DNA from: Acidobacteriota bacterium
GTDB taxonomy: Bacteria; Actinomycetota; Actinomycetes; Actinomycetales; Microbacteriaceae
Assembly (NCBI GenBank): GCA_019352055.1
Contig: JABBOB010000004.1
Location: forward strand, 2,664 to 36,201
Length of the DNA: 33,538 nucleotides
Direction of reading: 5' to 3'
The notes below the pieces were generated by a model. It ran no database searches. It was not told the DNA's origin and worked only from the letters and a program-made list of their open reading frames with translations. Made by a program: the position numbers and the translations under genes. How positions within the stretch are numbered: the stretch's first letter is position 1; each line of letters begins with the position of its first letter. Shown one piece after another: positions 8,779-17,754 of this stretch.

Positions 8779-9729
8779 TCAGATCTTGCGGAGGAGCACC
8801 GAGTGGACAGCATGGTCCTCGGCCTTCTTCAGCACGAGGGTCGCCCGCGAGCGCGTCGGCAGGATGTTGTCCCGGAGGTTCGGCTCGTTGATCGACCGCC
8901 AGTAGCCCAGCGCCGTCTCGCGCGACTCCTCCGGGCCGAGGCTCGCGAACCGGTGGAAGTAGGAGGTGGGGCTCGTGAACGCCGCGGTCTGCAGCCGTTG
9001 GAAGCGGCGGACGTACCACTCGGCGATGTCCTGCGTGCGGGCGTCGACGTAGACGCCGAAGTCGAACAGGTCGCTCACCGCCAGGCCGTTCCGGCTCGGT
9101 GCCTGCAGCACGTTGAGGCCCTCGATGATGAGGATGTCGGGCCGGCGGACGATGAGCTCCGCGTCGGGGACGATGTCGTACCGCTCGTGCGAGTAGAACG
9201 GGGCACGCACCTCCGGCACCCCGCTCTTCACCGCGGTGACGAACCGGAGCAGCGCGCGACGGTCGTACGACTCGGGGAAGCCCTTGCGGTCCAGGATCCC
9301 GCGGCGCTCGAGCTCGACGTTCGGGAGGAGGAATCCGTCGGTCGGCACCAGCTCCACCTTGGGGGTGTCGTCCCAGTGGGACAGCAGCTCGCGCAGCAGC
9401 CGGGCCACGGTCGACTTGCCGACGGCCACGGAACCGGCGACACCGATGACGAACGGGGTCGTGTCCGCTCGGGTGCCGAGGAACGAGCTCGTCCTCGCGT
9501 GCAGCTGCCTCGCCCCGGTGGCGTAGAGGTTCAGCAGCCGGCTCAGAGGGAGGTACACCTCCGACACCTCGCGCTGGTCGAGCGGTTCGCCGAGGCCCGC
9601 GAGCCGGTACAGCTCCTCCGGGCTGAGCGGCTGCTCGATACCGGGCGCGAGCGCCGCCCACCGGGCGCGCTCGATCTCGACGAACGGGCTCGGGCCGTGA
9701 GCCGCGACGGTCACGGTTCGATCCGACAC
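8779..9729 (-). CDS. coaA: Type I pantothenate kinase
   Basis: Phosphorylates pantothenate with ATP, the first committed step to coenzyme A. The 316-residue protein has the P-loop GVAGSVAVGKST (K105), then VELVPTDGFLLPN, GFPESYDRRALLRFV, PFYSHERYDIVPD and IIEGLNVLQ, all characteristic of the CoaA (PanK-I) family. The C-terminal RATLVLKKAEDHAVHSVLLRKI matches the usual end. The GTG at 9729 is set by a TACGAT -10 seven bases upstream with no ribosome binding site, so the mRNA is probably leaderless. It diverges from glmS, the two starts being 94 bases apart. Confidence 0.95.
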   Translation of the reverse strand: MSDRTVTVAAHGPSPFVEIERARWAALAPGIEQPLSPEELYRLAGLGEPLDQREVSEVYLPLSRLLNLYATGARQLHARTSSFLGTRADTTPFVIGVAGSVAVGKSTVARLLRELLSHWDDTPKVELVPTDGFLLPNVELERRGILDRKGFPESYDRRALLRFVTAVKSGVPEVRAPFYSHERYDIVPDAELIVRRPDILIIEGLNVLQAPSRNGLAVSDLFDFGVYVDARTQDIAEWYVRRFQRLQTAAFTSPTSYFHRFASLGPEESRETALGYWRSINEPNLRDNILPTRSRATLVLKKAEDHAVHSVLLRKI

Positions 9730-9736
9730 GCCCCCG

Positions 9737-9742
9737 ATCGTA
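9737..9742 (-). promoter_or_regulatory. -10 element of the leaderless coaA promoter
   Basis: On the minus strand TACGAT stands seven bases before the GTG start of coaA; there is no purine-rich ribosome binding site in between. Confidence 0.65.
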
Positions 9743-9810
9743 GTGAGGGCGCCTGGCCCCTGATCGGGAGCCGGACTGCACCGATGGGCCGGGCTCCGGC
9801 ATCGCCCGAT

Positions 9811-9816
9811 TAGAGT
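9811..9816 (+). promoter_or_regulatory. -10 element of the leaderless glmS promoter
   Basis: TAGAGT lies seven bases before the GTG start of glmS at 9824. The gap CGTCCGG contains no Shine-Dalgarno sequence. Confidence 0.65.
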
Positions 9817-9823
9817 CGTCCGG

Positions 9824-11677
9824 GTGTGCGGGATCGTGGGATACGTGGGGCCTCGGGCCGCGATCGACGTGCTCGTCGGCGGGCTCAAGCGGCTCGAGTA
9901 CCGGGGGTACGACTCGGCCGGCGTCGCGATCATCGACGACGACGGCGAGCTCGTGACGCACAAGCGTGCGGGGAAGCTGGGGGTGCTGGAGGGGGACCTG
10001 CGGGCCTCGCCGCTGCCTGACGCACGGACCGGCATCGGCCACACGCGGTGGGCGACCCACGGCGGTCCCACCGACCGGAACGCCCATCCGCACCTCGGCG
10101 ACGACGGCCGGCTCGCGCTGATCCACAACGGCATCATCGAGAACTTCTCCGCGCTGAAGGACGAGCTGCTCGACGAGGGCTTCACGTTCACGAGCGAGAC
10201 GGACACCGAGGTCGCCGCGGTGCTGCTGGGCCGCGAGTACCGCAGGACCGGCGATCTGCTCACCGCGTTCCGAGCAGTGGTCGGGCGTCTGCACGGCGCC
10301 TTCACCCTGCTGGCGGTCCACGCCGACGAGCCCGGGCTCGTCGTCGGCGCCCGCCGCAACTCCCCGCTGGTGGTCGGCCTCGGCGACGGCGAGCAGTTCC
10401 TCGGCTCCGACGTCGCCGCGTTCGTCGAGTACACCCGGCGCGCGCTCGCGATCGGCCAGGACCAGATCGTCGCGATCCGGCCCGAGGGCATCGAGCTCAC
10501 CGACTTCGCCGGGAACCCGGTCGAGGGCGAGGAGTACGAGGTCGCGTGGGACGCGTCCGCCGCCGAGAAGGGCGGCTGGTCGAGCTTCATGGCGAAGGAG
10601 ATCAGCGAGGAGCCCGAGGCACTCGAGCAGACCCTGCTCGGTCGCGTCCACGAGGGCCTGGTCGTGCTCGACGAGATCGCCGACGGCTTCCCCGACGACG
10701 TCCTCCGCGACGTCGACCGCATCGTGCTGCTCGGCGCGGGCACCGCCGCGTACTCCGCGATGCTCGGCAAGTACGCGATCGAGAAATGGGCCGGAGTCGC
10801 GGTCGAGGTCGACCTCGCGCACGAGTTCCGCTACCGCGACCCGGTGCTCGGGCCGAACACCCTCGTCGCGTCCATCAGCCAGTCGGGCGAGACCATGGAC
10901 ACGCTGATGGCGGTCAAGTACGCGTCCGAGCGAGGGGCGCGGACGCTGTCCATCTGCAACACCCAGGGCGCCACGATCGCGCGCGAGTCCGACGCGGTGC
11001 TCTACACGCGGGCCGGTCCGGAGGTCGCGGTCGCGTCGACGAAGGCGTTCACCGCCCAGGTCGCCGCCCTCTACCTGTTCGGCCTGCACCTCGGTCGCGT
11101 CCGCGGGGTGCTGTCCGACGCGGCGTCGCGCGCGCTCGTCGCGGAGCTGCAGTCGCTGCCCGCGAAGCTGCAGGAGGTGCTGGAGCAGGGGCCCGAGGTC
11201 CGCGAGATGGCACGGCAGATGTCGGACACCCGCAGCGTGCTGTTCCTCGGCCGCCACGTCGGCTACCCGGTGGCGCTCGAGGGTGCGCTGAAGCTCAAGG
11301 AGCTCGCCTACATCCACGCCGAGGGCTTCGCCGCGGGGGAGCTGAAGCACGGCCCGATCGCGCTGATCGAGCCGGGCCAGCGGGTCTTCGTGGTCGTGCC
11401 GAGCCCACGCGACTCGTCGAGCCTGCACCCGAAGGTGGTCTCGAACATCCAGGAGATCCGCGCCCGCGGTGCGCACGTGCTCGCGATCGCGGAGGCCGGG
11501 GACGTCGCGGTGCTGCCGTTCGCGGACGAGGTGCTCCGCATCCCGCTCGCGGGCACGATGTTCGAGCCCCTGCTCGCGGTGGCTCCGCTGCAGATGTTCG
11601 CGATGGAGCTCGCCGCCGCGAAGGGCCTCGACGTCGACCAGCCCCGCAACCTCGCGAAGTCCGTGACGGTCGAGTGA
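9824..11677 (+). CDS. glmS: Glutamine-fructose-6-phosphate aminotransferase (isomerizing)
   Basis: Makes glucosamine-6-phosphate from fructose-6-phosphate and glutamine, the entry to amino-sugar and peptidoglycan synthesis. The 617-residue protein begins MCGIVGYVG, where Cys2 becomes the N-terminal nucleophile of the glutaminase domain (about 1-225, with [19 protein letters not shown]). Two SIS domains follow (about 295-440 and 465-600), with [22 protein letters not shown] and the conserved end [15 protein letters not shown]. No glmS ribozyme is expected or seen, since the start looks leaderless. The stop overlaps the acpS start (GTGA), making it the first gene of glmS-acpS-alr-tsaE. Confidence 0.97.
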   Translation: MCGIVGYVGPRAAIDVLVGGLKRLEYRGYDSAGVAIIDDDGELVTHKRAGKLGVLEGDLRASPLPDARTGIGHTRWATHGGPTDRNAHPHLGDDGRLALIHNGIIENFSALKDELLDEGFTFTSETDTEVAAVLLGREYRRTGDLLTAFRAVVGRLHGAFTLLAVHADEPGLVVGARRNSPLVVGLGDGEQFLGSDVAAFVEYTRRALAIGQDQIVAIRPEGIELTDFAGNPVEGEEYEVAWDASAAEKGGWSSFMAKEISEEPEALEQTLLGRVHEGLVVLDEIADGFPDDVLRDVDRIVLLGAGTAAYSAMLGKYAIEKWAGVAVEVDLAHEFRYRDPVLGPNTLVASISQSGETMDTLMAVKYASERGARTLSICNTQGATIARESDAVLYTRAGPEVAVASTKAFTAQVAALYLFGLHLGRVRGVLSDAASRALVAELQSLPAKLQEVLEQGPEVREMARQMSDTRSVLFLGRHVGYPVALEGALKLKELAYIHAEGFAAGELKHGPIALIEPGQRVFVVVPSPRDSSSLHPKVVSNIQEIRARGAHVLAIAEAGDVAVLPFADEVLRIPLAGTMFEPLLAVAPLQMFAMELAAAKGLDVDQPRNLAKSVTVE

Positions 11678-12024
11678 TCCTCGGCATCGGGGTCGACGTC
11701 GTCGACATCGCCCGCTTCGGACGCTCGCTCGAGCGGACCCCGCCACTGCGCGACCGCCTGTTCGTGTGGAGCGAGCGCGACCTCCCCCTCTCCTCCCTCG
11801 CTGCTCGGTTCGCGGCGAAGGAGGCGCTGATCAAGGCGTCGGGCGACTCCAGCGGGTTCACCTGGCACGACATGGTCGTGAAGAGCGACCCGGCGCGGCG
11901 CCCGCGGCTCGTGACCTCGGGCGAGGTCGCCGCTCGGCTCGAGCTGCTCGGTGTGACGTCCACGCACCTGTCGCTCAGTCACGACGCGGGCATCGCCTCC
12001 GCGTTCGTGGTCCTGGAGGGGTGA
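11674..12024 (+). CDS. acpS: Holo-[acyl-carrier-protein] synthase
   Basis: Transfers 4'-phosphopantetheine from CoA to the acyl carrier protein serine. The 116-residue protein is typical for AcpS. It opens [18 protein letters not shown] with the magnesium-binding aspartate of GVD, has the second motif [11 protein letters not shown] with the metal-binding glutamate, and ends with the [18 protein letters not shown] strand. The GTG start overlaps the glmS stop by four bases and the stop overlaps the alr start, so translation is coupled on both sides. Its substrate CoA depends on the neighbouring coaA, which may be coincidence. Confidence 0.93.
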   Translation: MILGIGVDVVDIARFGRSLERTPPLRDRLFVWSERDLPLSSLAARFAAKEALIKASGDSSGFTWHDMVVKSDPARRPRLVTSGEVAARLELLGVTSTHLSLSHDAGIASAFVVLEG

Positions 12025-13196
12025 GCGCGCAGATGGGGGTGACACCGCTCGTACCGGCGGGCGGAGGGGCTGCGGATCCGACCGAGTCCCGCTCGCCGAC
12101 GGCACCGCTTCGCCGGGCCCGCATCGACGCCTCGGCGATCGAGCACAACGTGCGCGTGCTCCGCGAGCGGGCGGGGACGCCCGAGTTCCTCGCGGTCGTC
12201 AAGGCCGACGGGTACGGGCACGGCGCTGTGACCGCCGCTCGTGCCGCGCTCGCGGGCGGGGCGACCTGGCTCGGCGTCGCCGATCCGGAGGAGGCGCTCG
12301 CCCTCCGACGCGCCGGGGTCGATGCGCCCCTCCTCGCGTGGATCCTGCACACCGATGCCGACTTCGCGCAGGTCGTCGCGGCCGGCATCGATCTCGGGGT
12401 GTCGTCGGAGGAGCAGGTGGAGCGGGTCGCCGCGACCGCACCCGGCGCCGCCGTGCAGATCAAGCTGGACACCGGCCTGAGCCGCAACGGCGTCGACGCC
12501 CGGTCGTGGGGGCGGGTCTTCGAGACCGCAGCCGCCCTGGAGCGCAGGGGTGCCCTGCGAGTCAGAGGACTGTTCAGCCACCTCGCCAACACCTCACCCC
12601 AGGAGGACGCGCTCGCGGAGGCGCGGTTCGCGGACGCCGTGCAGCTCGCCAAGGGCGCGGGCCTCGACCCGGCGCTGCTGCACCTCTCCAGCACGGCGGC
12701 CGCCGTCACCCGCGACCAGTCGGCCTACACGATGGTCCGCTGCGGCATCGGCATCTACGGCGTCTCCCCGTTCGGCGATCCGACTTCGCTCCCGGACGGT
12801 CTCCGGCCGGCCATGACCCTCGCGAGCGAGGTCGCCGCCGTGCGCCGCATCGCTCCCGGCACCGGGGTCTCCTACGACCACGTCTGGCGCGCGGAGGTGC
12901 CGACGACCCTCGCTCTCGTCCCGATGGGCTACGCCGACGGCGTCCCCCGGGCGGCGTCGAACCGCGCGGAGGTGCTCCTCGGCGGGAGGCGCCGCCCGGT
13001 GCGCGGGCGGATCGCGATGGACCAGTTCCTCGTCGACATCGGCGACGACGCGGCCCGGGTGGGCGACGAGGTCGTGCTGTTCGGCGACCCGGCGACCGGC
13101 GCCCCCTCCGCGGACGAGTGGGGGGCATGGGCCGGCACCATCGGCTACGAGATCGTCACACGAATCGGCCCGAGGGTCGAGCGGGAGCCGTCGTGA
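12021..13196 (+). CDS. alr: Alanine racemase
   Basis: PLP enzyme that makes D-alanine for peptidoglycan. In the 391-residue protein the PLP-binding lysine is in [15 protein letters not shown] (K61). The barrel then shows [29 protein letters not shown] and [11 protein letters not shown]. The second catalytic tyrosine is in [10 protein letters not shown], and the C-terminal beta domain has [10 protein letters not shown] and [12 protein letters not shown]. The GTG at 12021 overlaps the acpS stop; an ATG at 12033 would remove four residues. The first ~32 residues precede the fold and look disordered. An NAD(P)HX dehydratase gene, which I recall near alr in some relatives, is not present. Confidence 0.95.
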   Translation: MSAQMGVTPLVPAGGGAADPTESRSPTAPLRRARIDASAIEHNVRVLRERAGTPEFLAVVKADGYGHGAVTAARAALAGGATWLGVADPEEALALRRAGVDAPLLAWILHTDADFAQVVAAGIDLGVSSEEQVERVAATAPGAAVQIKLDTGLSRNGVDARSWGRVFETAAALERRGALRVRGLFSHLANTSPQEDALAEARFADAVQLAKGAGLDPALLHLSSTAAAVTRDQSAYTMVRCGIGIYGVSPFGDPTSLPDGLRPAMTLASEVAAVRRIAPGTGVSYDHVWRAEVPTTLALVPMGYADGVPRAASNRAEVLLGGRRRPVRGRIAMDQFLVDIGDDAARVGDEVVLFGDPATGAPSADEWGAWAGTIGYEIVTRIGPRVEREPS

Positions 13197-13642
13197 CCCG
13201 CCGGCTGACGGTCCCGGACCCGGAGGCGATGCACGACCTCGGGCTCCGGATCGGCCGGATGGTGCGCGCCGGTGACCTCGTCGTGCTGACCGGGCCGCTC
13301 GGTGCGGGCAAGACCACGCTCACCCGCGGGATCGGGGAGGGGCTCGGCGTCCGCGGACCGATCACGAGCCCCACTTTCGTGCTCGCCCGCACCCACCCGT
13401 CGCTCGTCGGAGGAGCGCCGCTCGTGCACGTCGACGCCTACCGGCTGGGGTCGCCGGCCGAGCTCGACGACCTGGACCTCGATTTCGAGTCGTCCGTCGT
13501 CGTCGTCGAGTGGGGCGCCGGCATGGTCGACGGCATCGCGGACTCGGTGCTCGAGATCCGCATCGACCGCGGACCCGACGACACCCGCTCGGTCGAGCTC
13601 GCCGGCTCGGGCCCCCGCTGGGTCGGACGCACCGACCCGTAG
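13193..13642 (+). CDS. tsaE: tRNA t6A biosynthesis ATPase TsaE
   Basis: ATPase partner of TsaB and TsaD in making N6-threonylcarbamoyladenosine at tRNA position 37. The 149-residue protein has the P-loop LTGPLGAGKTTLTRGI (K40), the family segment ITSPTFVLARTH, HVDAYRLGSPAELDDLDLD and VVVVEWGAG. The GTG start overlaps the alr stop (GTGA), so it closes the glmS operon. Its functional partners tsaB and tsaD are 1.9 kb away, past a minus-strand insert. In M. tuberculosis, as I recall, these genes are adjacent. Confidence 0.94.
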   Translation: MTRRLTVPDPEAMHDLGLRIGRMVRAGDLVVLTGPLGAGKTTLTRGIGEGLGVRGPITSPTFVLARTHPSLVGGAPLVHVDAYRLGSPAELDDLDLDFESSVVVVEWGAGMVDGIADSVLEIRIDRGPDDTRSVELAGSGPRWVGRTDP

Positions 13643-13673
13643 GACGCGGCGTCCTCCGGTCCGAGCCGGCCGC

Positions 13674-14222
13674 TCAGCAGGAGGTGGCGGGGTCGCGGGA
13701 GAGCCGCAGGGTCTCGCCGGGTGGGAGCCTCGCAGGGTCGAATCCGTAGGGGAGCGCGCGCAGCACATCGCCAGGGCACAGCTGGAAGCGGCTCGCGATG
13801 GCCGCAACGGAGTCGTCGGACGCGAGCGTGTAGCGAACCGCCTCCGGGCCCTCCGCGACCGAGGATCCGTTCGCGTGGGCGCGCTCGCCGCCGTCGAAGA
13901 CGATGGACTGCCCGGCCGCGATCCGCCCGGGCCCACCGGTCGCCCGCGCGCCGATCGTGGGCGGCGCCGACGTCGCGGTCGTCGCGGTCGGTGTCGGCGG
14001 TCCGCCGCCGAGGAGCACCGTGCCCAGCAGAGCGGCCGCGGCAACGACGAACCCTCCGATCACGAGCTTTCGGAGCGACGGCCCGGACGGAGCGATCGCC
14101 GACGGCACCGGGTCGGGGTCGGCCTCCCGCTCCGTCGCGCGGAGGTAGCCGGCGAGGTCGGCAGCCGAAGCGCCCGGGCGGTAGAGGCGTCGGCGCAGCG
14201 ACTCCGGGTCCCCCAGCTCCAT
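13674..14222 (-). CDS. LysM-like single-pass membrane protein
   Basis: A 182-residue protein with one predicted membrane segment at about 52-71 (LVIGGFVVAAAALLGTVLLGG) and a Pro/Thr/Ala-rich linker. The C-terminal ~55 residues resemble a divergent LysM repeat: VRYTLASDDSVAAIASRFQLCPGDVLRAL followed by LPPGETLRL. A LysM domain would bind peptidoglycan outside the membrane. The cytoplasmic N-terminus is about 50 residues. The protein ends in a cysteine next to a second one in FQLC, so a disulfide is possible. The start is set by a TACCGT -10 six bases upstream. It converges on tsaE with 31 bases between stops. Confidence 0.75.
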   Translation of the reverse strand: MELGDPESLRRRLYRPGASAADLAGYLRATEREADPDPVPSAIAPSGPSLRKLVIGGFVVAAAALLGTVLLGGGPPTPTATTATSAPPTIGARATGGPGRIAAGQSIVFDGGERAHANGSSVAEGPEAVRYTLASDDSVAAIASRFQLCPGDVLRALPYGFDPARLPPGETLRLSRDPATSC

Positions 14223-14228
14223 CCCGGC

Positions 14229-14234
14229 ACGGTA
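14229..14234 (-). promoter_or_regulatory. -10 element of a leaderless promoter (LysM-like protein)
   Basis: On the minus strand TACCGT stands six bases before the ATG at 14222, with no ribosome binding site in the gap. Confidence 0.6.
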
Positions 14235-14248
14235 CCTCCGCCTCCTGG

Positions 14249-14599
14249 TCAGCCGAACCGTGCCCGGAGCAGCGCGAGGGTCGAGTCGCGGTCGAGACCG
14301 CTGCGCCGCGCGGCCGCGACGTACGCGTCGGCTGCGGATCGCACGGCTTCGTCCGCACCGGCCGGCTCGGCCACGCGCGTGCCCCGGCCGCGCGCGGTGA
14401 CGACCAGCCCCGCGCTCTCGAGCTCGGAGTAGGCCCTTGCCATCGTGCCCGCCGCTAGACCGAGGTCGGCGGCGAGCTGCCGGATGGACGGCAACCGGTC
14501 TCCGGCCGAGAGGTCGCCCGTGAGGATCGCCCCGGCCAGCTGCTCCCGGACCTGCTCGAAGGGCGGGACGGGGCTCGCGGTGTCGACCTCGAGCTTCAT
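14249..14599 (-). CDS. GntR-family transcriptional regulator (YhcF/YtrA-like)
   Basis: A 116-residue repressor-type protein made of a winged helix-turn-helix and a short C-terminal helical tail. The DNA-binding part reads FEQVREQLAGAILTGDLSAGDRLPSIRQ then LAADLGLAAGTMARAYSELESAGLV and the wing TARGRGTRV. The tail (about 80-116) is too short for a FadR or UTRA ligand domain, which matches the YtrA subfamily. Its ATG overlaps the TGA of the upstream membrane-protein gene (ATGA), so the two form an operon. YtrA-type regulators usually control their own operon; a candidate operator lies at 15483-15506. Confidence 0.9.
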   Translation of the reverse strand: MKLEVDTASPVPPFEQVREQLAGAILTGDLSAGDRLPSIRQLAADLGLAAGTMARAYSELESAGLVVTARGRGTRVAEPAGADEAVRSAADAYVAAARRSGLDRDSTLALLRARFG

Positions 14600-15471
14600 G
14601 CCGCGACCGGCTTCCCCGTCACGGCACGCCCGACCGAGCTGACGCGGATCGCGGCAGCGACGAGCAGCACGACGGCCGCGACCGCGGCCAGCTGACTGAC
14701 GACGGATTGGGCGACCGCGATCGGGGCCAGCCCGGTCGTCCCGGTCTGCTCCAGCACCGACCATGCGGCGCCGGCCGCCCACAGCACACCGGCGAGGTAG
14801 AGGAGGAGGCCCGCGGCCGCGATCGAGCCGAGCGTGCGGCCGACCGCAGCGCGCCACGCGGCATCCGTCCTCTCGTCGGTGGTCATCGCGGGCAGCAGCA
14901 CCGTCCGGCGGATCGCGAACGCCACGGCCCCGACGAGCAGCGTCGCGGTGACGAGGATCGGCGCGCCGTAGAACCATCCGGGGTACGGCGAGGCGCTGGC
15001 GCTCGTCGTCGCGCTCGCGGCGGAGAAGCCCCGCCCCGCGGTCGCCCCGGAACCGTCCGCGGTCACCCCGGTCGTCACGAGCACGCCGACCAGCGCGATG
15101 AGCAGGATGCCTGCCACCAGGCGCTCCTTGCCCGTCATCACCTGAGCGGCCGATCGCGGCAGGAGCGTGGCGACCCGGACGGCGCGGTCGCCGCGGGGAC
15201 GGGTGGGCGGAAGCGCGAACCCGAGCACGCCGGCGGTCGCCGCGGCGCCGGGGCCGACCACGAGGGGCAGCCCCAGCAGGGAGGGCTGCGCGGTCGCCCA
15301 CGCCCACGCCGCGAGGAGGACGAGGCCGAAGACCGCGAGGGAGAGCCTGAGCCGACCGCGCACCGCGTGGCCCGGGTCGGCGCTCCGCGAGGCGACGAGT
15401 CCGGCGGCACCGACCACGAGCGCCGCGATCACGGGGACCAGCAGGAGGGTCGAGCCGAGCAGCGAGCCCAT
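14596..15471 (-). CDS. Multi-pass membrane protein in a GntR operon
   Basis: A 291-residue membrane protein with about seven hydrophobic segments: near residues 5-27, 45-62, 66-85, 118-136, 165-187, 214-236 and 250-275. A Ser/Ala/Thr-rich stretch sits between the fourth and fifth. Several features recall permease-like DUF1648-type proteins that sit with YtrA regulators, but I do not recognise a specific family and assign no substrate. The ATG at 15471 is chosen because AAGGAGG lies seven bases upstream; a GTG one codon earlier would be too close. It is the first gene of the operon with the GntR regulator. Confidence 0.8.
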   Translation of the reverse strand: MGSLLGSTLLLVPVIAALVVGAAGLVASRSADPGHAVRGRLRLSLAVFGLVLLAAWAWATAQPSLLGLPLVVGPGAAATAGVLGFALPPTRPRGDRAVRVATLLPRSAAQVMTGKERLVAGILLIALVGVLVTTGVTADGSGATAGRGFSAASATTSASASPYPGWFYGAPILVTATLLVGAVAFAIRRTVLLPAMTTDERTDAAWRAAVGRTLGSIAAAGLLLYLAGVLWAAGAAWSVLEQTGTTGLAPIAVAQSVVSQLAAVAAVVLLVAAAIRVSSVGRAVTGKPVAA

Positions 15472-15482
15472 CACGGAGCCTC

Positions 15483-15506
15483 CTTGTATCTTCCATCCGG
15501 TACAAG
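15483..15506 (-). promoter_or_regulatory. Candidate GntR operator
   Basis: A perfect inverted repeat, CTTGTA at 15483-15488 and TACAAG at 15501-15506, is separated by 12 bases. It lies just upstream of, and partly over, the ribosome binding site of the membrane protein-GntR operon. Short repeats with TGTA/TACA halves are typical targets of YtrA-like GntR proteins. The assignment is inferred from position and symmetry. Confidence 0.55.
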
Positions 15507-15549
15507 AGGAGTCTGGCGCGTATCGCCTGGGCGGCACAAGCGGCGCTCG

Positions 15550-15555
15550 TAGGCT
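15550..15555 (+). promoter_or_regulatory. -10 element of the leaderless tsaB promoter
   Basis: TAGGCT lies eight bases before the GTG at 15564. The same hexamer is used before the LigD-type polymerase gene. No ribosome binding site is seen. Confidence 0.6.
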
Positions 15556-15563
15556 CTTCTGTC

Positions 15564-16169
15564 GTGCTCCTCGCCATCGACACCTCCGGTGCCACGTCCG
15601 TCGCGGTCGTCCGTGACGACGGCACGGTCGTGACCTCCCTGCTCGACGAGGACGTCCGTGCGCACGCCGAGCACATCGGCCTCATGCTCGAGGCGGTGCT
15701 GGACCGGGCTGAGCGGCCTGCGATCGACGCGGTCGCCTACGGCGTCGGTCCGGGCCCGTTCACAGGTCTGCGCGTGGGGATGGCAGCGGCCCGGTCCGCG
15801 GCACTCGTCCTCGGCGCCGTCGAGCTGCCGGTGCTCAGCCACGACGCCGTCGCGCTCGCGGCAGTGCGCCGAGGTCTCGAGCCGCCGTTCGTGGTGGTCG
15901 CGGACGCGAAGCGGCGGGAGCTGTTCGCGACCGTGTACCGACGACTCGACGCGGCGGCCCTCCCGGTGCGCGAGACCGAGCCGACCGTCGGGCCGGACGA
16001 TCGCGTCCCCGACCTCACGCGCGTCGTGGGAGCGGTCGACGCCGGGCTCCTCGGGGTCGTCGCCGCGCTGCGCCACGCGGCCGGCATCCCTCCCGAGCAG
16101 CAGGAGGCGCGCTATCTGCGCAGCCCCGACGTCACGATCGCCACGGTGAAGAAGTCGGTGCTCGGATGA
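15564..16169 (+). CDS. tsaB: tRNA t6A biosynthesis protein TsaB
   Basis: ASKHA-fold partner of TsaD in threonylcarbamoyl transfer to tRNA A37. The 201-residue protein starts [19 protein letters not shown] and has the family segment [13 protein letters not shown] and [25 protein letters not shown]. The C-terminal part is divergent and ends [14 protein letters not shown]. The GTG start follows a leaderless -10. The stop overlaps the rimI start by four bases (ATGA), and the tsaB-rimI-tsaD order is conserved. Confidence 0.93.
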   Translation: MLLAIDTSGATSVAVVRDDGTVVTSLLDEDVRAHAEHIGLMLEAVLDRAERPAIDAVAYGVGPGPFTGLRVGMAAARSAALVLGAVELPVLSHDAVALAAVRRGLEPPFVVVADAKRRELFATVYRRLDAAALPVRETEPTVGPDDRVPDLTRVVGAVDAGLLGVVAALRHAAGIPPEQQEARYLRSPDVTIATVKKSVLG

Positions 16170-16621
16170 CCGCGGCGGTGCGCGCGGCGACGAGCGCCGA
16201 CGTCGACGCCGTGATGGCGATCGAGCGCGCGAGCTTCCCGACCGACGCCTGGTCGGAGGCGGCCATGCGGGAGACGTTCGAGACGGGCGACGCGTTCGTC
16301 GCCGAGCACGCGGAGGGCGTGGTCGGCTACGCCGCCGTGCTCGCTCCGTCCGGCAGCGGCGACGCCGACGTCCTCACCATCGCGGTGCTGGAGGCGTACC
16401 GCGGCGGGGGCGTCGGCGGCGCGCTGCTCGCGCACCTGCTGGAGACGGCGGCCGACCGCGGTGCCTCGCGCGTGTTCCTCGAGGTCCGCGACGACAACCC
16501 GGTCGCGCAGCACCTGTACGACTCCCGGGGGTTCCGCGTCGTCGGACGCCGCCCCCGGTACTACCAGCCGGACGGCGTGGACGCGATCGTCATGCGACTC
16601 GACCTCGGAGGGGTGCGATGA
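16166..16621 (+). CDS. rimI: Ribosomal protein S18-alanine N-acetyltransferase
   Basis: GNAT-fold acetyltransferase of 151 residues. The acetyl-CoA binding motif is [23 protein letters not shown] and the C-terminal motif is [31 protein letters not shown], with [15 protein letters not shown] at the end, all typical for RimI. The name comes from its place between tsaB and tsaD. In Actinobacteria RimI may acetylate other protein N-termini as well, so the substrate is inferred. It overlaps both neighbours by ATGA. Confidence 0.9.
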   Translation: MTAAVRAATSADVDAVMAIERASFPTDAWSEAAMRETFETGDAFVAEHAEGVVGYAAVLAPSGSGDADVLTIAVLEAYRGGGVGGALLAHLLETAADRGASRVFLEVRDDNPVAQHLYDSRGFRVVGRRPRYYQPDGVDAIVMRLDLGGVR

Positions 16622-17682
16622 CCGGCGGCCCGCTCGTCCTCGGGATCGAGAGCTCGTGCGACGAGACGGGGGTGGGCATCGTGCGGGGCCGGGAGGTGCT
16701 CGCCAACGTGATCGCCTCCTCCGTCGACGAGCAGGCCCGCTACGGCGGGGTGGTGCCCGAGATCGCGGCGCGGGCGCATCTCGAGGCGATCCGGCCGACG
16801 CTCGAGCGCGCACTGGCGGTCGCCGGCGTCCGCATCGCGGACCTCGACGCCGTCGCGGTGACCGCCGGGCCCGGGCTGGCCGGTGCGCTGATGGTCGGCG
16901 TCGGAGCGGCGAAGGCGTTCGCGATCACCGCTCGGAAGTCCCTCTACGGCGTCAACCACCTCGTCGGACACGTCACTGCCGATCAGCTGCACGCACCGGG
17001 CGACGAGCCGAGGCCCGTGGAGCTGCCGACCGTCGCGCTGCTCGTCTCCGGGGGGCACACGTCCCTGCTGCTCGTGCGCGACCTCGTCGACGATGTGGAG
17101 CTGCTCGGCGAGACCCTCGACGACGCCGCTGGGGAGGCGTTCGACAAGACCGCCCGGCTGCTCGGTCTCCCGTACCCGGGCGGGCCCTCGATCGATGCCG
17201 CCGCGGCCCGCGGCCGTCCCGACGCGATCCGATTCCCGCGCGGCCTGACCGCGGCGAAGGACCGCGAGCGGCACCGCTTCGACTTCTCGTTCTCCGGCCT
17301 GAAGACAGCGGTCGCGCGGCATGTCGAGCACGCCGGTGCGGACGGCGCTCCCGTGGCGGTCGACGACGTCGCCGCGTCGTTCCGGGAGGCGGTCGTGGAC
17401 GTGCTGGTCGCGAAGGCGCTCGACGCGTGCGCCGCGACGGGGGTCCCGCGCCTGCTGCTGGGCGGCGGCGTCGTCGCGAACCGGCGGCTCCGCGAGGTCG
17501 CGGCCACTCGCGCGAACGCGGCGGGAGTCCGCCTCCGGATCCCGCCGCTCGATCTCTGCACCGACAACGGGGCGATGATCGCCGGCCTCGGCGCTCGGCT
17601 CGTCGAGGCGGGGGTCGCAGCGAGCGGGGCCGGCTTCGGGGTCGATTCGACCCTCCCGGTCGGGCAGGTCCTGATCCGCTGA
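16618..17682 (+). CDS. tsaD: tRNA N6-adenosine threonylcarbamoyltransferase TsaD
   Basis: Catalytic subunit of t6A37 synthesis. The 354-residue ASKHA protein opens [16 protein letters not shown]. The metal-binding histidines are in [12 protein letters not shown] (H114, H118). Further motifs are [47 protein letters not shown] and [15 protein letters not shown], then [12 protein letters not shown] with the third metal ligand. The ATG overlaps the rimI stop. It is the last gene of the tsaB operon; TsaE is encoded at 13193-13642, and TsaC is not in the window. Confidence 0.96.
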   Translation: MTGGPLVLGIESSCDETGVGIVRGREVLANVIASSVDEQARYGGVVPEIAARAHLEAIRPTLERALAVAGVRIADLDAVAVTAGPGLAGALMVGVGAAKAFAITARKSLYGVNHLVGHVTADQLHAPGDEPRPVELPTVALLVSGGHTSLLLVRDLVDDVELLGETLDDAAGEAFDKTARLLGLPYPGGPSIDAAAARGRPDAIRFPRGLTAAKDRERHRFDFSFSGLKTAVARHVEHAGADGAPVAVDDVAASFREAVVDVLVAKALDACAATGVPRLLLGGGVVANRRLREVAATRANAAGVRLRIPPLDLCTDNGAMIAGLGARLVEAGVAASGAGFGVDSTLPVGQVLIR

Positions 17683-17700
17683 ACGTCCCCTGGGCGTGCG

Positions 17701-17730
17701 TTGACGATCGGGTGTGCGCGCTGGGACCAT
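17701..17730 (+). promoter_or_regulatory. Candidate promoter of the DUF4190-type gene
   Basis: TTGACG at 17701-17706 is a near-consensus -35. An 18-base spacer leads to GACCAT at 17725-17730, a weak -10. This is one of the few places in the window with a recognisable -35. Confidence 0.45.
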
Positions 17731-17754
17731 GGCGCGACCACCCGAAGAGGAGCC

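Noticed and set aside
9743-9823. A glmS ribozyme upstream of glmS
   Set aside because: The gap between the divergent coaA and glmS starts is only 94 bases, and the -10 seven bases before the glmS start leaves no room for a leader RNA.
9730-11746. A long minus-strand frame opposite glmS, continuing beyond the coaA start
   Set aside because: It overlaps glmS entirely, its composition is that of a shadow frame, and coaA has a well-supported start at 9729.
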